Source: Sodaliphilus pleomorphus (GTDB lineage Bacteria > Bacteroidota > Bacteroidia > Bacteroidales > Muribaculaceae). From it: DNA of 64,000 nucleotides. Position 1 is the first letter of the stretch. Each line of letters opens with the position of its first letter. A model generated the notes under the pieces. It was not told the DNA's origin. It saw only the letters and a list, made by a program, of their open reading frames with translations, and ran no database searches. The stretch spans positions 2,301,001 through 2,365,000 of the forward strand of contig NZ_CP045696.1 of assembly GCF_009676955.1 (NCBI RefSeq), read 5' to 3'. The position numbers and the translations under genes are program-made. Shown one piece after another: positions 50,458 through 59,861 of the stretch.

Positions 50458-51609
50458 ATGAAGTATTTTATCATTGCCGGCGAGGCCAGCGGCGACTTGC
50501 ATGGCGCTCAGCTCATGGCTGCGCTCAAGAAAGAGGACAGCGAGGCCCAATTCCGCTTTCTGGGCGGCGACTACATGGCCCAGGTCGCGGGGATGAAGCC
50601 CCTCATCCACTATCGCGACATGGCCTACATGGGCTTTGTCGAGGTGGCCAAGCACCTGACCACGATACTTGGATTCATGAAGACGGCGCGCCGCGCCATG
50701 CTCGAGTGGCACCCCGATGCGCTTGTGCTCATCGACTACCCCTCGTTCAACCTCAAGATGGCCAAGTTTGCCCATGAGCGCAACATTCCCGCATTCTATT
50801 TTATCTCACCCAAGGTTTGGGTTTGGAAGGAGTACCGCGTCAAGCAAATCAAGAAATACATTGCCCGCATGTTTTCGATATTGCCCTTCGAGCAAGAGTT
50901 CTACCGCAGGCATGACTATGATGTGGAATATGTGGGCAACCCCACGGTCAAGGAAATAGCCCAGGCCAGCACGCAGTTTCACGACCGGGCAGCATTTGCC
51001 CGCCTCAATGGTCTCGACCCCGAAAAGCCCATCATTGCCCTCGTGCCCGGCTCGCGTCGCAAGGAGATACACGACAATCTGCCCACAATGGTCGAGGCCG
51101 CTCTGCGCCACCCCAGCTTTCAGGCGGTGATTGCCGGCGCGCCGAGCATCGACGACACGCTCTATCACGCCACGCTCTTGCCACTGGGTGTGCAGTTGCC
51201 TGTGCTGCACGGCAAGTCGTTTGAGCTTGTGCACCATGCCCGCGCCGCCATCGTGACCAGCGGCACTGCCACACTCGAGGCCGCCCTGCTGCGCACGCCC
51301 CAGGTGGCCTGCTACCGCATGAACGGCAAGAAATATCTCTACAAGTTTTATCGCCGCTTGCTCAAGGGAAAATATGTGACGCTGCCCAATCTTATTACCG
51401 ACGCTGCTGTGATACCTGAGCTGTTGCTGCACCAGTGCACCCCCGATGCCATCGACTCCTGGCTGCAGCAGTTGCTGCCCGACACTGCCCGGCGCCAGGC
51501 CATGCTCGACGGCTACGACCGCATGGCGCGGCTACTCACCGCCAAGGATTGCACGGCCAGCACGGCCAGCGGCATCATTCAATACCTACACAGCCATGCG
51601 CGACATTGA
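50458..51609 (+). CDS. lpxB: Lipid-A-disaccharide synthase
   Basis: The 383-residue glycosyltransferase (GT19) joins UDP-diacylglucosamine and lipid X in lipid A synthesis at the inner membrane face. MKYFIIAGEASGDLHGAQLM is the diagnostic start. YFISPKVWVWKEYRVKQIKKY, YVGNPTVKEI and LVPGSRRKEIHDNLPTMVEA are the family motifs, with the VTSGTATLEAAL acceptor loop near the end. The first ATG upstream at 50440 lacks similarity and overlaps the promoter. Its stop overlaps the next gene by 14 bases. Confidence 0.97.
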   Translation: MKYFIIAGEASGDLHGAQLMAALKKEDSEAQFRFLGGDYMAQVAGMKPLIHYRDMAYMGFVEVAKHLTTILGFMKTARRAMLEWHPDALVLIDYPSFNLKMAKFAHERNIPAFYFISPKVWVWKEYRVKQIKKYIARMFSILPFEQEFYRRHDYDVEYVGNPTVKEIAQASTQFHDRAAFARLNGLDPEKPIIALVPGSRRKEIHDNLPTMVEAALRHPSFQAVIAGAPSIDDTLYHATLLPLGVQLPVLHGKSFELVHHARAAIVTSGTATLEAALLRTPQVACYRMNGKKYLYKFYRRLLKGKYVTLPNLITDAAVIPELLLHQCTPDAIDSWLQQLLPDTARRQAMLDGYDRMARLLTAKDCTASTASGIIQYLHSHARH

Positions 51610-52219
51610 ACCGATAAGAGTTTTTCTCGAGCGTGAGATTGTGCCGCGCTACGACAGCTTCGACGCTGGCCACCAGCGCGATCATGTGCACAGCGTGATG
51701 CACACGAGCCAGCAGCTGGCCCGCTACTACCCGCAAGTGGACCGCGCCATGCTGCTTGTGGCAGCGGCCTATCACGATTTGGGCCTGGCCCTGGGCCGTG
51801 AGCGCCATCACATCGAGAGCGCCCGCATCTTGCGTGCCGACACGCGCCTGCTCCGGTGGTTTACGCCTGCCGAAATCGACATCATGGCCGATGCTGCCGA
51901 GGATCATCGCGCCAGCCTCGGCCATGAGCCGCGCACCATCTATGGCCGCATCGTGGCCGAGAGCGACCGCCAGATCGATGCCGAGGTGGTGTTGCGTCGC
52001 ACCATGCAGTACACCCGGGCCCATTTCCCGGGCCTCGACAAGGAGATGCAATGGAAGCGCCTGCAAGAGCACTTGCACGAGAAGTATGCCCCAGGCGGGT
52101 ATCTGCGGTTGTGGATTCCCGAGAGCGACAATGCCCTGCATCTTGCCGAGCTGCGGGCCATCATTGCCCATCCCGAGCAGTTGCGTGCAGCCTTTGAGCG
52201 CATCTATGCCCGGCTGTGA
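51596..52219 (+). CDS. HD-domain metal-dependent phosphohydrolase
   Basis: The 207-residue protein carries HD ligands in QRDHVHSVMHTSQ, VAAAYHDLGLALG and ADAAEDHRAS. These are spaced as in HD (PF01966) enzymes that hydrolyse nucleotide or sugar phosphates. The ATG at 51596 overlaps the end of lpxB by 14 bases, so translation is coupled. The substrate is unknown; the pairing with lipid A synthesis may be incidental. Confidence 0.9.
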   Translation: MRDIEPIRVFLEREIVPRYDSFDAGHQRDHVHSVMHTSQQLARYYPQVDRAMLLVAAAYHDLGLALGRERHHIESARILRADTRLLRWFTPAEIDIMADAAEDHRASLGHEPRTIYGRIVAESDRQIDAEVVLRRTMQYTRAHFPGLDKEMQWKRLQEHLHEKYAPGGYLRLWIPESDNALHLAELRAIIAHPEQLRAAFERIYARL

Positions 52220-52253
52220 GGCCGTTGCATGCGGGGAAAAATGGTCACTTGCG

Positions 52254-53165
52254 TTATGTTGAAATGTGCTGGAGCGCTGCCTCGAGCGTGGCGGTGAACT
52301 CCTGTGGCGTGCACCAGGTGATAGATGGGTCGCGGGCGTACCACGTGAGTTGCTTCTTGGCATAGACGCGGGTATTTTTCTTGATGCGCGCCACGGCTGT
52401 GTCACGGTCCATATCGCCGTCGAAATAGGCAAACATCTCCTTGTAGCCCACCGTGTTGAGCGAGTTGAGATGGCGCAGCCCGTACACGCTGCGGGCCTCG
52501 GCCTCGAGGCCGAGCCTCATCATGGAGTCGACACGGCGGTTGATGCGTTCAAACAGGGCGTCGCGAGCCATGTTGAGCCCTATTTTCACAATGTTGAACG
52601 GCCGCTGCTTCACCTTGCCCGTGCGCAGCGAGCTGTAGGTCGTGCCCGTCTGGCGGCATATCTCCACAGCATGCACCACACGCTTGGGATTGTTGCGGTC
52701 GACGATGGCATAGTAGTCGGGGTCGAGGCGCTCGAGCTCGGCAAGCATCGCCGCGAGTCCCTGGTCGAGATACTGCTGCTTGGTGGACTGGCGCACCTCG
52801 TCGCTCACGTCGGGCATCACGTCGATGCCCTTGCACACGGCGTCGACATACATCATCGACCCGCCGCACATCACGGCATAGTCGCCCCGGGTCCACAAGC
52901 TGGGGAGCAGTGCCATCACATCGGCTTCATATTGTGCGGCGCTGTAGTACTCGTCGAGGTTTTTAATTTGCACAAAGTGGTGGGGCACCAGCGCCTGCTC
53001 CAGGGCAGTGGGAGCGGCCGTGCCTATGGGTATGCCCTTGAACACCTGGCGCGAGTCGGCGTTGATGATCTCGCAGCCCAGTTGCTGGGCCGCGCCTATG
53101 GCTGCTGCCGTCTTTCCCACGCCAGTAGGGCCTGTGACAACAATGAGCGTCTTGCTGTGCGTCAT
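52254..53165 (-). CDS. miaA: tRNA dimethylallyltransferase
   Basis: The 303-residue enzyme prenylates A37 of tRNAs reading UNN codons. The ATG at 53165 gives the P-loop GPTGVGKT at 12-19. INADSRQVFKGIPIGTAAPT is the tRNA-binding and catalytic region with the conserved Asp. VMCGGSMMYVDAVCKGID follows, and YKEMFAYFDGD with RIKKNTRVYAKKQLTWYA marks the C-terminal end. It begins 1 base after the xpt stop. Confidence 0.96.
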   Translation of the reverse strand: MTHSKTLIVVTGPTGVGKTAAAIGAAQQLGCEIINADSRQVFKGIPIGTAAPTALEQALVPHHFVQIKNLDEYYSAAQYEADVMALLPSLWTRGDYAVMCGGSMMYVDAVCKGIDVMPDVSDEVRQSTKQQYLDQGLAAMLAELERLDPDYYAIVDRNNPKRVVHAVEICRQTGTTYSSLRTGKVKQRPFNIVKIGLNMARDALFERINRRVDSMMRLGLEAEARSVYGLRHLNSLNTVGYKEMFAYFDGDMDRDTAVARIKKNTRVYAKKQLTWYARDPSITWCTPQEFTATLEAALQHIST

Positions 53166-53166
53166 C

Positions 53167-53745
53167 TCACTCAAGCGTGATTTGGCAGTTGTCGAGCGAG
53201 AGCACGCGGGCCAGCGACTCCACGCGATAGCCATCGTTGCGCAGCTGGTCGCCACCGTGCTGAAACACCTTCTCGATGATGAACCCGAAACCCACGATGC
53301 GGGCTCCGGCCTGGCTGGCCAGGTCGATGAGGCCCCTGGAGGCGTTGCCATAGGCCATGAAGTCGTCGATGACCACAATGCGGTCGTCGGGACTCAAGAA
53401 GTCGGCGCTGATGCACACTGTGTAGTCGCGGTCTTTGGTGAACGAGTGCACTGTGGTAGTGAGCATGCTCGACATGGTTTTGGGTTTCTTTTTCTTGGCA
53501 AAGACCACTGGCAGGTGCATCTCGTGCCCCATCATGATGGCGGGAGCGATGCCGCTGGCCTCGATTGTCATGATCTTGTTGACACCGCTGCCGGCAAAGC
53601 GCTTGCTGAACTCGTGTCCTATCTCGTACATCAAGTCGGGGTCGAGCTGGTGGTTGATGAAACTGTCTACCTTCAAGATGCCGCCCTCGTAGCACTTGCC
53701 GTCTTGCATGATTCTTTTTTTCAGGATGTCGAAACTGTTGCCCAT
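53167..53745 (-). CDS. xpt: Xanthine phosphoribosyltransferase
   Basis: The 192-residue type I PRTase converts xanthine and PRPP to XMP in purine salvage. The PRPP-binding motif is [12 protein letters not shown], and [17 protein letters not shown] and [16 protein letters not shown] belong to the Xpt family. Starts at 53745 and at an internal Met 12 residues later are both possible. It forms an operon with miaA. No purine riboswitch is visible in its leader. Confidence 0.95.
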   Translation of the reverse strand: MGNSFDILKKRIMQDGKCYEGGILKVDSFINHQLDPDLMYEIGHEFSKRFAGSGVNKIMTIEASGIAPAIMMGHEMHLPVVFAKKKKPKTMSSMLTTTVHSFTKDRDYTVCISADFLSPDDRIVVIDDFMAYGNASRGLIDLASQAGARIVGFGFIIEKVFQHGGDQLRNDGYRVESLARVLSLDNCQITLE

Positions 53746-53778
53746 AAGGTTGTTTTGTGATGATGATAATTATAGGGG

Positions 53779-53786
53779 CAAATTTA
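53779..53786 (-). promoter_or_regulatory. Promoter -7 box for xpt-miaA
   Basis: On the minus strand this reads TAAATTTG followed by C, about 34 bases before the start codon. It diverges from a box for the AI-2E-type gene at 53838. Confidence 0.6.
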
Positions 53787-53837
53787 CGCAATTTATTCCA
53801 ATTGTTGTTTCTTTCATCGTGCTTCCTGTTTTTTTTG

Positions 53838-53845
53838 TATATTTG
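53838..53845 (+). promoter_or_regulatory. Promoter -7 box for the AI-2E-type permease
   Basis: TATATTTG followed by C, 33 bases before the ATG at 53878, matches the Bacteroidota -7 box. Confidence 0.6.
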
Positions 53846-53877
53846 CGACATCGCAACAAGAAAAATCTCTTTTGTAT

Positions 53878-55038
53878 ATGGAAGAAATTGCAGCGCGAAA
53901 GAAATATGATTTAGACCGAGTGGTGAGGACCACATTCACCATCCTCGCTATCGTTGCAGCCATCTATGTCGTCAACTACTTGAGCAGTATTCTGCTGCCG
54001 TTCTGTGTGGGCTGCCTGCTGGCCTACATGCTTGAGCCTGTGGTGAAGCTGCTGATGCGCCTCACACGGCTCAAGAAGCGCACGGTGCCGGCCATAGTCA
54101 CCATGCTGCTGTTTTTCGGCGTCATCTATCTATGCTTGCGCTTCTTGATACCCTATTTTGTCGACGAGTTTACCGATATGGGCAAGATGCTGGCAAAGTA
54201 TGCCGAGCACCGTTTCACCATCCACGGCGTGCCGCCCGAGGTACAGGAGGTGATAGACCGCTACTTCAACCTCGACGCCTTGCAGCGTGTGTTCTCGCAA
54301 GAGCAGTGGATGAAGATAGGCAAGAGTGTGATGTCGGGCACGTGGTCGGTGCTGGGTGGCACGCTCAGTGCCATAGCCACGCTCGTGTCGTGGTTGCTGG
54401 CCTTGCTCTACATGTTCTTTGTGATGATCGACTACGACAAGATAGGGCATGGGTTCAAGTCGGCCGTGCCGCCCCGCTACCGGCGCAAGGTGTTCCGCAT
54501 CATGAGCGACGTTACGGGTGCGATGAGCCGCTACTTCCGTGGTCAGGCGCTGGTGTCGTTTTTTGTGGGCATCGTGTTTGCCATCGAGTTTTATATCATA
54601 GGCCTTCCCATGGCAGTGGTGTTTGGCCTCTCGATAGGGGTACTCAACATGGTACCCTACTTGCAGCTCATCTCCATTCCAGTTGCAGCTTTCCTGTGCC
54701 TGGTCAAGTCGGTGTCGGCAGGAGTGGCTTTTCTCCCGCTCTTCGGGTGGACGATTGCTGCCTATTTCATCTGCCAGGCCATTCAAGACATGGTGCTCAC
54801 ACCCACCATCATGAAGCAGCAGATGGGGTTGCGGCCAGCCATCATTTTCCTGGCCTTGTCGATATGGAGCTACGTGCTGGGTTTCATAGGCCTTATCATT
54901 GCCTTGCCGCTCACCACACTCATCATTTCCTACTACAGCGAGTATGTGCTGCATGTGCCCAACCCGTTGCACAGGCCCAAAGGAAAAGACAATAATACTA
55001 AAGTAGTTACAAAGGAAAAAACTGAAGAATCTCGATGA
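53878..55038 (+). CDS. AI-2E family (PerM/YdiK) membrane protein
   Basis: The 386-residue protein has about eight transmembrane helices. LSSILLPFCVGCLLAYMLEPVVKLLMR near the N-terminus is typical of the family, as are LPMAVVFGLSIGVLNMVPYLQ and FICQAIQDMVLTPTIMKQQMGLRP. The family includes putative autoinducer-2 exporters and Na+/H+ antiporters; the real substrate is uncertain. The ATG at 53878 is better than the TTG two codons upstream. It overlaps the next gene by ATGA, so they are coupled. Confidence 0.9.
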   Translation: MEEIAARKKYDLDRVVRTTFTILAIVAAIYVVNYLSSILLPFCVGCLLAYMLEPVVKLLMRLTRLKKRTVPAIVTMLLFFGVIYLCLRFLIPYFVDEFTDMGKMLAKYAEHRFTIHGVPPEVQEVIDRYFNLDALQRVFSQEQWMKIGKSVMSGTWSVLGGTLSAIATLVSWLLALLYMFFVMIDYDKIGHGFKSAVPPRYRRKVFRIMSDVTGAMSRYFRGQALVSFFVGIVFAIEFYIIGLPMAVVFGLSIGVLNMVPYLQLISIPVAAFLCLVKSVSAGVAFLPLFGWTIAAYFICQAIQDMVLTPTIMKQQMGLRPAIIFLALSIWSYVLGFIGLIIALPLTTLIISYYSEYVLHVPNPLHRPKGKDNNTKVVTKEKTEESR

Positions 55039-55730
55039 AGAAAACAATCATGCTCCTCACTGCGGTCTTCTTGCTGGCAGTGGCCAGGCTTGCCGCTGCC
55101 GACAAGTGGACCGGCTTGTCGAAATATGACTCGCAGAATGCCACTCTCGTGGCTGCCCGCAACATGGGCAACCGGGTGGTGTTTATGGGCAATTCCATTA
55201 CCGAACTGTGGCTCAGCGTCGACCCCGGCTTCTTTGCAGCCCACAGCAATTTCATCAACCGCGGTATCTCGGGGCAGACGACCTATCAAATGCTGGTGCG
55301 CTTTCGCAGCGATGTCGTCAATCTCCAGCCCAAGGTGGTGGTGATACTGGGCGGCACCAACGATATTGCCGAGAATGCCGGCCTCGTCTACAACGAGAAC
55401 CGCACCCTGGGTAATATTGTGACTATGGTGGAGCTGGCCCGCCTTCACAAGATTAAGCCCATCGTGTGCTCGGTTCCGCCTTGTGCCAGTTACTACTGGA
55501 GCAAGACGGCTACAGGCATTCAGCTCAAAATACTGCGTCTCAACGAGCGGCTGGCTGCCTACTGCAAGCAGCAGGGCCTGCCCTTTGTCGACTACTACAC
55601 CCCGCTGGTGAAAGGTGCCGACAATGCCCTCAACCCCGACTATACCAAGGACGGGGTGCACCCCAACCTGGCCGGCTACAAGGTGATGGAGCCCATCATT
55701 CTGAAGGCTGTTTCAAAATATGTGAAATGA
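55035..55730 (+). CDS. Exported SGNH/GDSL hydrolase
   Basis: The 231-residue protein has a signal peptide (MKKTIMLLTAVFLLAVARLAAA). An SGNH esterase fold follows: block I FMGNSITELW with the nucleophile Ser, Gly in RGISGQTT, block III GGTNDIAEN, and block V DGVHPNLAGY with catalytic Asp and His. Such enzymes remove acetyl or other esters from glycans or lipids. Its ATG overlaps the permease stop, and its last 18 bases overlap the converging Ca2+ ATPase gene. Confidence 0.92.
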   Translation: MKKTIMLLTAVFLLAVARLAAADKWTGLSKYDSQNATLVAARNMGNRVVFMGNSITELWLSVDPGFFAAHSNFINRGISGQTTYQMLVRFRSDVVNLQPKVVVILGGTNDIAENAGLVYNENRTLGNIVTMVELARLHKIKPIVCSVPPCASYYWSKTATGIQLKILRLNERLAAYCKQQGLPFVDYYTPLVKGADNALNPDYTKDGVHPNLAGYKVMEPIILKAVSKYVK

Positions 55731-58448
55731 GCTTGCACTGTCGAGGCTGTGTGCCGTGCGGCTGGGCCGGTGCAGCCTGTGCCACAGCTCGCCCACGAGC
55801 ATCACAGGCATGGTGATGACGATGATTTTCACCCATTGCTCAAGGTTCAGGGGCACCACATTAAACATCTTGCCGCCAAATTGCACGATGAGCACCTGAC
55901 CTATGAATATCACGGCTATAATGCCGAAGAACACCTTGCTCTCCCGCATGTTGTGGAAGGCCGAGTGACCGCTGTCGAACGACTTGGCGTTGAATAGATT
56001 CCAAAATTGCAGAAATACAAACGTGGTGAAATACATCGTCATCTCGGTGGGTGAGATGTGGGTGCTCAGCAGCGTGCCGCTGCCGTCGTTGCGGAAATAG
56101 AGCAGGTAGCCAAACACACCGAGCATCACGATGGTGAAAAGCAAGCCCACGCCGAAGATGAACCGGGCCATTACCTTGGTGATGATGGGCTCGCCGTTGC
56201 GGCGCGGCTTCTCCAGCATCACTTCCTTGCTGGGAGGCAGTGAGGCCAGCGCCAGCGCTGCAAAGGTGTCCATGATCAGGTTCACCCACAGCATTTGCGT
56301 GACCGTGAGTGCCGGTTGCTCGCTGAAGAATGAGCATATGCCCACGAGCAGGCTTGCGGCCACGTTGACTGTGAGCTGGAAGAGGATGAACCGCTGTATG
56401 TTTTTGTACAACGAGCGTCCCCACATCACGGCCTTGCCTATGCTGGCAAAGGAGTTGTCCATGATGGTGATGTCGCTCGCCTCCTTGGCCACCGAGGTGC
56501 CATCGCCCATCGACAGACCCACTTGTGCGGCGTTGAGTGCCGGAGCGTCGTTGGTGCCGTCGCCGGTCACTGCCACCACCTCGCCTTGCTGTTGCAGCAG
56601 CGACACGAGCCGGGCCTTGTCGGCAGGCCGCGCCCGCGACATGATTTTTATCTTCTCGGCGCGCTGGGCGGCCTGTGCATCGGGCAGGGCGGCAAATTCC
56701 TCGCCCGATATCAGCGCCTCGCTGCTGTCGTCATCGTTCCACAATCCCACTTGCCGGCCTATCTCGCAGGCTGTGCCGGGCGTGTCGCCTGTCACGATTT
56801 TCACTTGCAGGCCGGCGTCGAGGCACTCGTGTATCGCCCCGGGCACCTCGCTGCGCACGGGGTCGCTTATGGCCACGATGCCCATGAAGGTCATGCCCTC
56901 GACCTTCAACTTGCCGTCGGCAATGGGGCAGGGCGCATCGTTGTCGAGTATCTTGTAGGCAAATCCCAGCGTGCGCATGGCCTTGTTCTGATAGGCGTGC
57001 AGTTCGCTGGTAATGTCGTCGAAGTCGAGGCCGCCCACCACCTGCGAGCAGTAGCCATGCAGGATTTCGGAGGCTCCTTTCACCAGCAGCAGCCGTTTGC
57101 CTCCCAGAGCCTGGCAGCTTATCACGGTGGCCATGTATTTGTTTTCGGTAGAGAAGGGCAGCTGGCACTCTACTTGGTTGTTTTCGCGCAGTTGCAGGTA
57201 GTCGATGCCCTGGCTGTCGAGCCACAGCAGCAGGGCTCCCTCGGTGGGGTTGCCTATCGCCTTGGTCGCATGCGGGTCGCTCGTGTCGAGATAGGCGGTC
57301 GAGTTGCAGGCCAGGTTGTGCTCGACCACGATGCTGGCCTCGTCGCCGCTCTTGAGCTTGTCGCCATGCTCGAGCCCGAAGAAGTGCGCCTTGTACACTT
57401 GCATCTGGTTCTGGGTGAGCGTGCCCGTCTTGTCGGTGCAGATGATGGTGGTGGCTCCCATGGTCTCGCAGGCGTGCATCTTGCGCACCAGGTTGTGGCT
57501 GGCCAGCATGCGCCTCATGCTCAGGGCCAGGCTCAGGGTCACACTCATGGGAAGGCCTTCGGGCACCGATACCACAATCAGGGTCACGGCCAGCATCACA
57601 GTCTCGATGAGGTATTGCAAGGTGTTGACCAGGCTCTCGCCAGCAAAGCCGCCGTCGATGTAGTGGATGGCCAGGCGCCCCAGCACGATGGCCGCGCCCA
57701 CGATGTAGCTGCCCTTGGCTATCCAGCGGCCCAGCTGGTCAAACTGCTTCATGAGCGGGGTCTCGAGGTCGTTCTCAATCTGGGCGTCGGTATAGATTTT
57801 GCCATACTCGGTGGCATCGCCCACGTGGGTCACCTGCATCATGCCATGGCCCTCGCTCACGCTCGAACCGCGCAGCAGCACGTGGGTGGGATAGGTAGCC
57901 TCGGGGTCGCGGTCTTGCTCGCGGTGCGACTTGCGGGCTGCCGGCTCGCCGGTGAACGAGCTCTCGTCGACGGTCATCTGCACGCTGTCGAGCAGCACGC
58001 CGTCGGCAGGTATTTTCTCGCCGGCATCGAGCAGCACCACATCGCCCACCACAATGTCGCGGCGGGGCACCTGGGTGATTTTGCCCTCGCGCATGACCTT
58101 GACAGGGGTGTCGTCGTGCATCTTGTTGAGAATGTCAAATTTCTTGTTGGCGTTTACCTCTACAAGAAAACCCACCACCGTGGCCAGCATGATGGCCAGG
58201 AATATGCCCAGGGGCTCGAGCAGCACGTCGGCGGACTGGTGCAGGCATAGCAGCTCGTAGACCGATATGCCTATCGAGAGCAGCAGGGCCACGAGCAGTA
58301 TCTTGATGAGCGGGTCGTTGAAGGTGGCAATAAACTGCACGAGCAACGACTTGCGCGGCGGTGGCGTGAGCACGTTGGTGCCGTGTTGCTTGCGGCTCTG
58401 TTGCACTTGTTGGCTGTTGAGGCCGGTGATGTGGTGTGGTGTTGACAT
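55713..58448 (-). CDS. Calcium-type P2B/PMCA-like P-type ATPase
   Basis: The 911-residue pump has a cation ATPase N-domain start (THHITGL-like, written TPHHITGLNSQQVQQ). It carries the TGE actuator loop (SSFTGEP), the phosphorylation site Asp339 in CTDKTGTLTQ, TGDTPGTACEIG and the hinge GDGTNDAPALNAAQVG. Membrane motif VSVPEGLPMSV holds the PEGLP cation site of Ca2+ pumps. Ten helices are expected. It follows pyrC by 22 bases in a minus-strand operon. The exported cation is probably calcium, but no transport test can be read from sequence. Confidence 0.93.
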   Translation of the reverse strand: MSTPHHITGLNSQQVQQSRKQHGTNVLTPPPRKSLLVQFIATFNDPLIKILLVALLLSIGISVYELLCLHQSADVLLEPLGIFLAIMLATVVGFLVEVNANKKFDILNKMHDDTPVKVMREGKITQVPRRDIVVGDVVLLDAGEKIPADGVLLDSVQMTVDESSFTGEPAARKSHREQDRDPEATYPTHVLLRGSSVSEGHGMMQVTHVGDATEYGKIYTDAQIENDLETPLMKQFDQLGRWIAKGSYIVGAAIVLGRLAIHYIDGGFAGESLVNTLQYLIETVMLAVTLIVVSVPEGLPMSVTLSLALSMRRMLASHNLVRKMHACETMGATTIICTDKTGTLTQNQMQVYKAHFFGLEHGDKLKSGDEASIVVEHNLACNSTAYLDTSDPHATKAIGNPTEGALLLWLDSQGIDYLQLRENNQVECQLPFSTENKYMATVISCQALGGKRLLLVKGASEILHGYCSQVVGGLDFDDITSELHAYQNKAMRTLGFAYKILDNDAPCPIADGKLKVEGMTFMGIVAISDPVRSEVPGAIHECLDAGLQVKIVTGDTPGTACEIGRQVGLWNDDDSSEALISGEEFAALPDAQAAQRAEKIKIMSRARPADKARLVSLLQQQGEVVAVTGDGTNDAPALNAAQVGLSMGDGTSVAKEASDITIMDNSFASIGKAVMWGRSLYKNIQRFILFQLTVNVAASLLVGICSFFSEQPALTVTQMLWVNLIMDTFAALALASLPPSKEVMLEKPRRNGEPIITKVMARFIFGVGLLFTIVMLGVFGYLLYFRNDGSGTLLSTHISPTEMTMYFTTFVFLQFWNLFNAKSFDSGHSAFHNMRESKVFFGIIAVIFIGQVLIVQFGGKMFNVVPLNLEQWVKIIVITMPVMLVGELWHRLHRPSRTAHSLDSASSFHIF

Positions 58449-58470
58449 TCTTTATTTTGTTAGTTTCGTG

Positions 58471-59781
58471 TTATCGGTTGAATTGCAGCCGCTGGCCGCG
58501 GCAGTGCTCGTTCACTTTGCCGTCGGCATAGGCTACCTGGCCGTTGACGATGGTCATCTTCACCCGGTGCTGCACTTGCATCCCGTTGAGCGGGGTCCAG
58601 TGGCATTTCGAAATCACGCTCTCGTCGGTGATGGTCCACGGCTCTGGCGCCACGATGGCCAGGTCGGCCTTGCAGCCCCGCCGCAGGTAGCCCCGTCCCT
58701 CGATGTGGTAGAGGCTGGCTGGCCCGTGGCACATGCGTGCCACCACCAGCTCGGGCCTGAAGAGCGTGAGCATGGCCACCAGCGAAAATTGCACCATGGG
58801 CATTCCCGAGGCTGCCTTCAGGCAGCCGCCCTGCTTCTCGGCGGGCAAGTGCGGGGCATGGTCGGTGCCTATGACTTGCAGGCGGCCCTCGATCACGGCT
58901 TGGCGCAGCGCCTCGCGGTCGGCAGCCGTCTTCACTGCCGGGTTGCACTTGATGCGGTTGCCCAGTCGCGCATAGTCGTCGTCGCTGAAGAGCAGGTGGG
59001 CCACAGTGGCCTCGCCTGTCACGTGATGGCCGTCGATGAGCGGCAGCTCGCGGGCGGTGGTCACGTGCAACACGTGCAACCGCCCGCCGCACTCGCGTGC
59101 CAGCTCGGTTATGCGCCTGGTGCTCTCGTAGCAGGCTTCGGCACTGCGTATTTTCTCGTGAAAACTCAGTGGCAGGTCCTGCCCGTATTGCGACACATAG
59201 TGCTTGCGGTTGGCATTGATGATGCTTTCGTCCTCGCTATGGACTGCAATTATTGTGCCAAGGTCGCTCAGCAGTCGCCTTGCAACTTCGGGGTCGCTGA
59301 GCAGCATGCCGCCTGTCGACGTGCCCAGAAAGGCTTTCACGCCGCACACCTGTGTGTAGTCGACTTGCTCGAGCGTGTCGAGATTGGTGTTGGTGGCCCC
59401 GATATAGAAGCTGTAGTTGGCTGGCGATACTTGGGCGGCCTTGGCATATTTTGCCTCGAGCCTGTCGATGGTGGTGGTGGGCGGCGTGTTGTTGGGCATG
59501 TCCATGTAGCTGGTCACACCGCCGGCCACGGCAGCACGGCTCTCGCTGGCAATGTCGGCCTTGTGGGTCATGCCTGGCTCGCGGAAGTGCACGTGGTCGT
59601 CGATCACGCCAGGCATGATGTAGGCTCCTTTCACGTTGATGCACTCATAGGCGTGTTCCATCACGTCGCGGCCCGGATCGCCAGCCTCCACTTGGGCGAT
59701 GACGTCGTCGTTGAGCACGACATAGCCATGGTAAACGCGCCCTTCGTTTACCACTGTGCCGTTGTAAATAAGTCTTAGCAT
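58471..59781 (-). CDS. pyrC: Dihydroorotase
   Basis: The 436-residue class I dihydroorotase closes carbamoyl aspartate to dihydroorotate in pyrimidine synthesis. Metal ligands are visible in IDDHVHFREPG (HxH), the carboxylated Lys in CGVKAFLGTS, His in IAVHSEDE and LHVLHVTT, and the catalytic Asp in IGTDHAPH. The ATG at 59781 begins the family sequence MLRLIYNGT. It lies 80 bases after the glycosyltransferase gene and 22 bases before the ATPase gene. Confidence 0.95.
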   Translation of the reverse strand: MLRLIYNGTVVNEGRVYHGYVVLNDDVIAQVEAGDPGRDVMEHAYECINVKGAYIMPGVIDDHVHFREPGMTHKADIASESRAAVAGGVTSYMDMPNNTPPTTTIDRLEAKYAKAAQVSPANYSFYIGATNTNLDTLEQVDYTQVCGVKAFLGTSTGGMLLSDPEVARRLLSDLGTIIAVHSEDESIINANRKHYVSQYGQDLPLSFHEKIRSAEACYESTRRITELARECGGRLHVLHVTTARELPLIDGHHVTGEATVAHLLFSDDDYARLGNRIKCNPAVKTAADREALRQAVIEGRLQVIGTDHAPHLPAEKQGGCLKAASGMPMVQFSLVAMLTLFRPELVVARMCHGPASLYHIEGRGYLRRGCKADLAIVAPEPWTITDESVISKCHWTPLNGMQVQHRVKMTIVNGQVAYADGKVNEHCRGQRLQFNR

Positions 59782-59861
59782 AGCCTGTATTTGTTGGGAG
59801 AAAAATGTGCTCGTGTGTGATTGCGCCCGTGGCTGGCGCCCATCGCGGCGCAGCGGCGGCC

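Noticed and set aside
53746..53870. A purine riboswitch upstream of xpt
   Set aside because: The leader is only about 30 bases long and lacks the aptamer core; only promoter boxes are seen.
56523..58250. A 575-residue open frame opposite the P-type ATPase
   Set aside because: It is a shadow of the ATPase gene, whose catalytic motifs are all in the other frame.
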